From Bacteroidota bacterium (lineage in GTDB: Bacteria > Bacteroidota > Bacteroidia > B-17B0 > Aurantibacillaceae), in contig SYAL01000049.1 in assembly GCA_005787585.1 (NCBI GenBank), positions 1 to 45,456 of the forward strand: DNA of 45,456 nucleotides, written 5' to 3'. The position numbers and the translations under genes were made by a program. The notes beneath the pieces were generated by a model, which was not told where the DNA came from, searched no databases, and saw only the letters and a list, made by a program, of their open reading frames with translations. Each line of letters starts with the position of its first letter. Within the stretch, counting starts at the first letter, position 1. Positions 40,102 through 45,456 of this stretch are shown here, piece by piece.

Positions 40102-41772
40102 ATGGGAGGCGGTAAAGAAACCCCAAGGCAAAAGATGATTGGTATGATGTACCTGGTTCTGACAGCTCTTTTAGCTATGAATGTATCTAAAACTGTTTTG
40201 TTAGGTTACATTCGTGTTAATGAGGGTATGGAAAGTTCGAGAGACAATTTATCAGATAATAATAAACGTGTTACAGAAGCATTTCAAAAGTCAATTGATG
40301 GGAACCCGGGCGCCAAACCATACTATAACAGAATTCAAGAAGCTCAAAAGGAATTTAATGAATTAATTTCATATATTGAAAAAGTTAAGGCTAACGTCTA
40401 TCTTAATACCGAGAAACCAGAGGCTGGTCAAAAAGCAGCGGACACTATGAAAATAAAAAACTGTGTTAATGGTGCTTACGATAATTACGACGAGCCAACC
40501 CACGTTTTAATAGGTTCTGATGAAAAAAATCCCTCTAAAGGTCCATTAACTGCAAGTGAATTGAAAATGAAATTGGAGAAACTTCAGAGTAATTTAATGG
40601 CCATGGTAGAAAAAATGCAAAAAACTGATGGAGAACATTTATTTCCTTCAGATTATGATAATTTAAAGAAAAAATTAGATCATTTAAAACCTACAGCAAG
40701 TGGAGCAAAAGAGGATGATCTTGTTATGTCTTGGGAAATGGAAAATTTCTATCATTTACCAGAAGCTGCTGTTATTGCCAATTTAACTAAAATGCAAGTA
40801 GATATAAAAAATGCCGAAGCTGAAATTCTTCAAGTATTTTCTTCTGCAAGTGGTAAATTATCTATAAAACCGGACAAGTTAATTGCCAAGGTTATCGCAC
40901 CTTCTTCATATATTCAAGCAGGTCAAGAATATATTGCTGATATTTTTTTGTCAGCATCTTTTTCTAAATTAGCAGCTGGTGATATGGAGGTCTTAATGGG
41001 AATAGATTCATTATCAGCAAAAAAAGGTGCTACAGGAAAAAGTTTAGAAATTATTGATGGACAAGGGAAATATAAAGTAGGAACAAGTGGGCAAGGAGAT
41101 CAAAAATATAGCGGTGTAATCAAATTTAAAAAACCAGATGGTACTTTTGAAATATATCCTTTTCAAAATGAATATAAGGTTGCTCCTCCAGCAGCTTCAG
41201 TATCTGCTGATCAAATGAATGTTTTTTATGCAGGTGTTCCAAATCCTGTTACTGCAGCATCTGCTGGAATAGCACCTGCGGATATTTTGATTAATGCTAC
41301 TGGTTCTGGCGTTTCATATCAGCCGACTGGATCAGGAAAATATATGTTTAATTTTTCCGGAACAGGCGAGTGTTTTATTACTGTTTCGGCTAAGACAGCA
41401 CAAGGGGTTAAAGTTCAGGGGCCTCCTATTAAGTTTAGGGTTAAGCCATTACCAAAACCGGATGCAAAAATTATGGGTAAATTTGCCCCACCGGAAATGA
41501 AGAAAACTGATTTAAGTTTGGTAAGTGCAATTGGTGCAGGTGCTAATGGTTTTGACTTTCAAGCTAATTATATTGTGTTATCATATGAAGTTACTGGAAA
41601 AGTTAAAGGAAACGTTAAAGTTGTATCAGGGCAAGGTAGTTCTTTGTCACCTGATGCTCAAAATGTTTTTAAACAAGCAGAAGTTGGTAGTAAAATTTAT
41701 GTTGAATTAAAAGTTAAAGGACCTGATGGTAAAATATATCCTACGTTAGCTGCTATAAAAGTAATTAGATAA
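40102..41772 (+). CDS. gldM: T9SS/gliding motor protein GldM/PorM
   Basis: A 556-residue protein anchored by one N-terminal transmembrane helix (about 12-32; MIGMMYLVLTALLAMNVSKT). A long periplasmic part in four domains follows. The helical first domain runs to about 220 (KVKANVYLN, LVMSWEMENFYHLPEAAVIA), and the later domains are Ig-like. It transmits the GldL/GldM motor's motion across the periplasm to the GldK/GldN ring. The family start GGGKETPRQKMIGMMYLVLT is intact. It is followed by gldN after 24 bases. Confidence 0.96.
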   Translation: MGGGKETPRQKMIGMMYLVLTALLAMNVSKTVLLGYIRVNEGMESSRDNLSDNNKRVTEAFQKSIDGNPGAKPYYNRIQEAQKEFNELISYIEKVKANVYLNTEKPEAGQKAADTMKIKNCVNGAYDNYDEPTHVLIGSDEKNPSKGPLTASELKMKLEKLQSNLMAMVEKMQKTDGEHLFPSDYDNLKKKLDHLKPTASGAKEDDLVMSWEMENFYHLPEAAVIANLTKMQVDIKNAEAEILQVFSSASGKLSIKPDKLIAKVIAPSSYIQAGQEYIADIFLSASFSKLAAGDMEVLMGIDSLSAKKGATGKSLEIIDGQGKYKVGTSGQGDQKYSGVIKFKKPDGTFEIYPFQNEYKVAPPAASVSADQMNVFYAGVPNPVTAASAGIAPADILINATGSGVSYQPTGSGKYMFNFSGTGECFITVSAKTAQGVKVQGPPIKFRVKPLPKPDAKIMGKFAPPEMKKTDLSLVSAIGAGANGFDFQANYIVLSYEVTGKVKGNVKVVSGQGSSLSPDAQNVFKQAEVGSKIYVELKVKGPDGKIYPTLAAIKVIR

Positions 41773-41796
41773 TTTAATAAATAAAGACTTATAAAT

Positions 41797-42657
41797 ATGA
41801 AACATATAAAGTATTTTTTAATATTTTTTTCATTTGTTTTTTTTACAAATATTTTGTTAGCTCAACAGTCAGTCTTTCAACCTGGAGACTATAAAGATGC
41901 TATTTATGAAAAAGAGAATGCTATAAATAGAAGATATATACCTTATTCTTTTTTGCGTGAAGGAGATGTGACATGGGAAAGAAGGGTTTGGAGAAGGTTA
42001 GATATGAGAGAAAAATTGAACCAATCTTTTTTTTACCCTAAAGACGTTGTAGAAGGAAGAATTTCTTTACCTCAATTGGTAATTAAATATATTTTGTCTG
42101 GTCAAATTGTTGCATTTGAAGACGAAGAATTTAAAGTACCTTATGAAAAATCTTTCATAAAAGCTAAATTAGTAATACAAGGAGACAGCACTGATGTTGA
42201 GAAGTTTGCTGAAGATGGATCTGCATACAATGTTAAAGTGCCTGGCTCAATAGATTCAACATGGTTTTTTGAAACTTTTTCTTCTTTATCTATCAAAGAA
42301 GATTGGTTTTTTGATAAACAAAAATCAAGTTTAGAAGTACGTATTTTAGGTTTAGGATTTAATGCTCCAATAAAAGGTAAAGAAGATTTAGGAGAAGTTA
42401 ATCAGTTTTATGTTTATTTTCCTGCTTGCCGACCTTATTTTTCAAAACATGAAGTTTTTAATACAAAAAATGATAGTGAACGTCGAACTTTTGAAGATAT
42501 ATTTTGGAAAAGACAATTTGCCAGTAATATTACAAAAGAATCTAATGTTTATGACAGGAAGATAGATCAATATGCTAAGGGCATTGAAGCATTGTTAGAA
42601 TCTGATCGTGTTAAAAATGATATTTTCAAGTTTGAACACGACTTATGGCAATTCTAA
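41797..42657 (+). CDS. gldN: T9SS ring protein GldN/PorN
   Basis: A 286-residue periplasmic protein with a signal peptide (about 1-22, ILLAQQ). The family features are RRYIPYSFLREGDVTWERRVWRRLDMREKLN (about 45-75) and WFDKQKSSLEVRILGLGFN-type strands. The C-terminus has RRTFEDIFWKRQFASNI. GldN joins GldK in the periplasmic ring that meets the GldM shaft. It is the last gene of the operon, with a hairpin terminator 33 bases downstream. Confidence 0.95.
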   Translation: MKHIKYFLIFFSFVFFTNILLAQQSVFQPGDYKDAIYEKENAINRRYIPYSFLREGDVTWERRVWRRLDMREKLNQSFFYPKDVVEGRISLPQLVIKYILSGQIVAFEDEEFKVPYEKSFIKAKLVIQGDSTDVEKFAEDGSAYNVKVPGSIDSTWFFETFSSLSIKEDWFFDKQKSSLEVRILGLGFNAPIKGKEDLGEVNQFYVYFPACRPYFSKHEVFNTKNDSERRTFEDIFWKRQFASNITKESNVYDRKIDQYAKGIEALLESDRVKNDIFKFEHDLWQF

Positions 42658-42689
42658 TTTAGAATTTTAAGTCATAAAAGAAATTTTTT

Positions 42690-42737
42690 AGGTAATTGAA
42701 TTATTTATAGCTAGAATTTCTGTAATTACCTTTTTTT
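42690..42737 (+). terminator. Terminator of the gldKLMN operon
   Basis: AGGTAATT (42690-42697) and AATTACCT (42724-42731) form an 8-bp stem followed by a seven-T tract (42731-42737). The loop is long (26 bases). It lies 33 bases after the gldN stop, in the 126-base convergent gap. Confidence 0.6.
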
Positions 42738-42783
42738 ATACATTACTTTATTAAAACACGGTTAGAAAATAATCATTGATTAT

Positions 42784-43722
42784 TTAAATTTTATAATAAA
42801 ATCTTAAACCAACACTATTTTGTAGTTTTAAAGTTGGTTTGTTTCCAATATTTATTTTTTCTTGAGAAGGAGAATACATTAGCTGCATTGAAAATTGATA
42901 ATTGAAGTCAAAGTTAAGACCTAATCCGGCAAATGCACCTAATCCAAAACCAGTAGGCGGTTTTGTTGGAGAGGCAATAGGATTAATGTTTTGATTAAGA
43001 TAATAGGTTAAATCAATTTGTAAGTCATTTATATAGATAATATTAGAATTATATTGAGATAATGTTCCATTAAAACCAATTTCTCCGAAGAAATTTATAT
43101 TATTATCAGTTCCAAATGTTTTTTGATAGCCTAATTGAAACAGTAATCGCTTTTCGGTTCCCTTAATAGAAAAAGTTTTAATATTAGAATTATTGGCTGG
43201 ATTTGAACCAAGAACTTTTAACAGTGTCATTGTAAAATTACCTTCAATTGATAATTTAGTACCATTTAAATTAAAAATAAATGCACTATTTTTTGTTAAA
43301 GGCATTTTAAAATTAAACCCTAGTATAATTGCAGGAACATAACGCATATTAATAGGCATATCACTCTCGTTAAACTCCCACTGACCCTGATCAACACCCA
43401 AAGCATATGCAACTTGATCGAACTGACCAAAACCACCACCATACTGGTTTTTGATTTTTTGATACATAAAACTGTTTAAAAAAGAATTTTGATTTCCATT
43501 AACATCAAAGCCATAGCCATTATAAGCACTGGCCGAATAATTGTTAGCAAAATAAGAGCCAAGATAGAATCCAGTTTGGATTTTACTTTTTTTATGCACA
43601 ATTATTTCATCTTCAGTTCTATCATCATTAATTTGAGCTTTAATATTAAAAGACAGAAAAACTAATATTATATAAAAGAGCTTAATTATTTTTTTGATAA
43701 ATTTTATAGATTGAAATTTCAT
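42784..43722 (-). CDS. Predicted outer-membrane beta-barrel protein, unknown family
   Basis: A 312-residue exported protein with an N-terminal signal sequence (about 15-31, ending FNIKAQ). Many alternating hydrophobic/aromatic strands follow (FYLGSYFAN, AIILGFNFKMPL, LLFQLGYQKTFG, FAGLGLNFDFNYQFSMQLMYS) and it ends VGLRFYYKI, a typical barrel-closing strand with a C-terminal aromatic region. Its role is not recognised. It lies convergent to gldN and might be a T9SS accessory protein, but the context is weak evidence. Confidence 0.65.
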   Translation of the reverse strand: MKFQSIKFIKKIIKLFYIILVFLSFNIKAQINDDRTEDEIIVHKKSKIQTGFYLGSYFANNYSASAYNGYGFDVNGNQNSFLNSFMYQKIKNQYGGGFGQFDQVAYALGVDQGQWEFNESDMPINMRYVPAIILGFNFKMPLTKNSAFIFNLNGTKLSIEGNFTMTLLKVLGSNPANNSNIKTFSIKGTEKRLLFQLGYQKTFGTDNNINFFGEIGFNGTLSQYNSNIIYINDLQIDLTYYLNQNINPIASPTKPPTGFGLGAFAGLGLNFDFNYQFSMQLMYSPSQEKINIGNKPTLKLQNSVGLRFYYKI

Positions 43723-43806
43723 AAAATAGATATTATTTTAGAAAATTTAATAATAATTGTTTGGGTTATTTATTTTCAAATAGGTAGAAATTTAATTTTG
43801 TTAATA

Positions 43807-45405
43807 TTAATACTTAATACTATTTTCAAAAGAATTTTCATTACCTTGCATTACATCAAATTCCCAACCTCTTGGAAAAGGAGCTTCTAATAAACTACCT
43901 TTTAATAGATAAGGATACATTTCTGAATATGTCTTAATTTGACTACTATTTATTCGTTTATAAATATATGATCGATGAAGTCTGTTAGGATGATTTATAC
44001 CAGCTGCAGCCATTAATTCAACAGCAGCTTTAACAGTTTCTTTTTGGTAATTAAAAACTCTTACTTTTTTATCATCCACATTTAATCCTTTATATAAATT
44101 TGGATTTTGTGTAGCAACTCCTGTAGGACAGGTATTTGTATTACACTCTAAAGCTTGAATACAGCCTAATGCAATCATCATCGCCCTGGCTCCGTTGCAC
44201 ATGTCAGCACCTAAGCAAATATTTTTGACTAAATCAAAACCCGTATGCACTTTGCCAGAGGCAATTATTTTAATATGTTTTTTTATTCCATATCCATTTA
44301 AACAATCGTATACAAACGCCAAGGCATCTCTCAACGGCATTCCGACAGAGTTACTAAATTCTAATGGGGCTGCACCAGTTCCGCCTTCACCTCCATCTAC
44401 AGTTATAAAATCCGGATAGATATTTGTACTAATCATTGCTTTACAAATAGAGATAAACTGATTTTTTTGGCCAATACAAAGTTTAAATCCAATTGGTTTT
44501 CCTTCGCTTAACTCACGTAATTTTTTTATAAAATGAATTAATTCAAGAGGACTGCTGAAGGCTGTATGATATGGAGGAGATAAAACATCTTTTCCTTTTT
44601 CTACTAATCTAATTTTTGAAATTTCATCGGTTACTTTAGATGCTGGTAAAATTCCACCGTGTCCGGGTTTGGCGCCTTGACTCAATTTTATCTCTACCAT
44701 TTTTACATTTGGTAATTTAGCCCTTTCAGCAAAAGCATCATAATTAAAAGAGCCATCATTATTTCTACATCCAAAATAACCAGTACCAATTTGCCAAATA
44801 ATATCTCCACCTGGATTTAAATGATAAGGACTTAAACCGCCTTCACCAGTATTGTGAGCAAAACCGCCTAGTTTTGCACCACCATTTAAGGCCATAATTG
44901 CATTTTGGCTTAAACTTCCGAAACTCATGGCGCTGATGTTAAAAATGCTTGCAGAATAAGGTTGTTTACAATCACTGTTTCCAACTAAAACGCGTGGATT
45001 TTGATCTACTTTATCGTGATGTAAAGGATTAATGCTGTGATTGAGCCATTCGTAACCAGTTTCGTAAACATTTAATTGAGTTCCAAAGGGAGTAGTATCA
45101 TTAGATTTTTTTGAACGTTGATAAATTACATTTCTACTAAGTCTATTAAAGGGAGCACCATCGGTATCACTTTCAACAAAATACTGGTAAACCTTTGGTC
45201 TAAGCCATTCTGCCCACCATCTCATTCTTCCGATAATAGGAAAATTATATTTTAAAGAATGTTTTGTTTGAGATAAATCAAGAATACCAATGTAAATAAT
45301 TGGTAAAGCTAAAATATACAAGTACCAAATCCATTGATAAAGAAATCCTATTAATCCAATTATGAGGATAATTATAGCAGATATTAGGTAAAATTTATTT
45401 TTCAT
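43807..45405 (-). CDS. FMN-binding glutamate synthase family protein
   Basis: A 532-residue protein related to the FMN/synthase domain of glutamate synthase but without the glutaminase domain. Two membrane helices lie at the N-terminus (about 5-22 and 24-44). FMN-barrel motifs include SAMSFGSLSQNAIMALN, NTGEGGLSPYH, KPGHGGILPASK, TVDGGEGGTGAAPLEFS and IASGKVHTGFDLVKNICLGAD. A cysteine group in CIQALECNTNTCPTGVA fits the 3Fe-4S site. These stand-alone proteins are common but their physiological substrate is unclear. The ATG at 45403-45405 is used in preference to a TTG two codons upstream. The last 51 bases of the window contain nothing further. Confidence 0.9.
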   Translation of the reverse strand: MKNKFYLISAIIILIIGLIGFLYQWIWYLYILALPIIYIGILDLSQTKHSLKYNFPIIGRMRWWAEWLRPKVYQYFVESDTDGAPFNRLSRNVIYQRSKKSNDTTPFGTQLNVYETGYEWLNHSINPLHHDKVDQNPRVLVGNSDCKQPYSASIFNISAMSFGSLSQNAIMALNGGAKLGGFAHNTGEGGLSPYHLNPGGDIIWQIGTGYFGCRNNDGSFNYDAFAERAKLPNVKMVEIKLSQGAKPGHGGILPASKVTDEISKIRLVEKGKDVLSPPYHTAFSSPLELIHFIKKLRELSEGKPIGFKLCIGQKNQFISICKAMISTNIYPDFITVDGGEGGTGAAPLEFSNSVGMPLRDALAFVYDCLNGYGIKKHIKIIASGKVHTGFDLVKNICLGADMCNGARAMMIALGCIQALECNTNTCPTGVATQNPNLYKGLNVDDKKVRVFNYQKETVKAAVELMAAAGINHPNRLHRSYIYKRINSSQIKTYSEMYPYLLKGSLLEAPFPRGWEFDVMQGNENSFENSIKY

Positions 45406-45456
45406 TTCCAAGAAATTGATGCAAATAAATATACAAAAAAAATAGAATTAAAAAAT

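Overview
The window is a chromosomal segment of an AT-rich member of the Bacteroidota. The evidence is a complete type IX secretion/gliding core operon (porP/sprF-like, gldK, gldL, gldM, gldN), a C-terminal T9SS sorting domain on one exported protein, several promoters of the Bacteroidota type (TTTG, about 19-21 bases, TAnnTTTG), almost no Shine-Dalgarno sequences, and family variants typical of the phylum. The genus cannot be determined from what is visible.

Layout. Positions 1-16700 are mostly housekeeping genes in short operons: the edge of an FG-GAP repeat protein; prfB with its programmed +1 frameshift, then rsmA; a GT4 glycosyltransferase; a deoxynucleoside kinase; gpsA with a PAP2-like membrane protein and an SDR; a small lipoprotein; feoA-feoB; an alpha/beta hydrolase; rlmB; nfu-metF-truB; a CBS protein; pdxJ with a second hydrolase; a HAD phosphatase; and a CAU tRNA with its own promoter and terminator.

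Positions 16882-24239 are an accessory stretch, all on the + strand: a WYL regulator, an unknown protein, a four-helix membrane protein, a DUF932 protein, a vWA protein, two small unknowns, RmuC, and a stand-alone RecB/Cas4-type nuclease with a predicted Fe-S cluster. Positions 24294-32594 hold a GH92 mannosidase, a TauE/SafE permease, a SOUL protein, a CAP-domain lipoprotein, a YHYH/MbnH/MbnP set (diheme peroxidase plus copper-protein partner), and rpmE2.

Positions 32727-36266 are the most striking part. This is a self-contained restriction-modification module: an XRE regulator and a C5-cytosine methyltransferase on one strand, facing an XRE regulator, a PD-(D/E)XK-like nuclease and an HNH nuclease on the other. 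It has the anatomy of a single integron-type gene cassette. A GTTAGGT core site lies on the left. An attC-like imperfect palindrome on the right starts with the exact complement, ACCTAAC, and ends in GTT. No integrase gene is in the window. The methyltransferase promoter carries two palindromic operators placed over its -33 and its -7/start region, and the nuclease promoter carries a 15-bp-spaced direct repeat.

Positions 36458-42657 are the T9SS motor and ring operon. The window ends with an unidentified outer-membrane barrel protein and an FMN-dependent glutamate-synthase-family protein.
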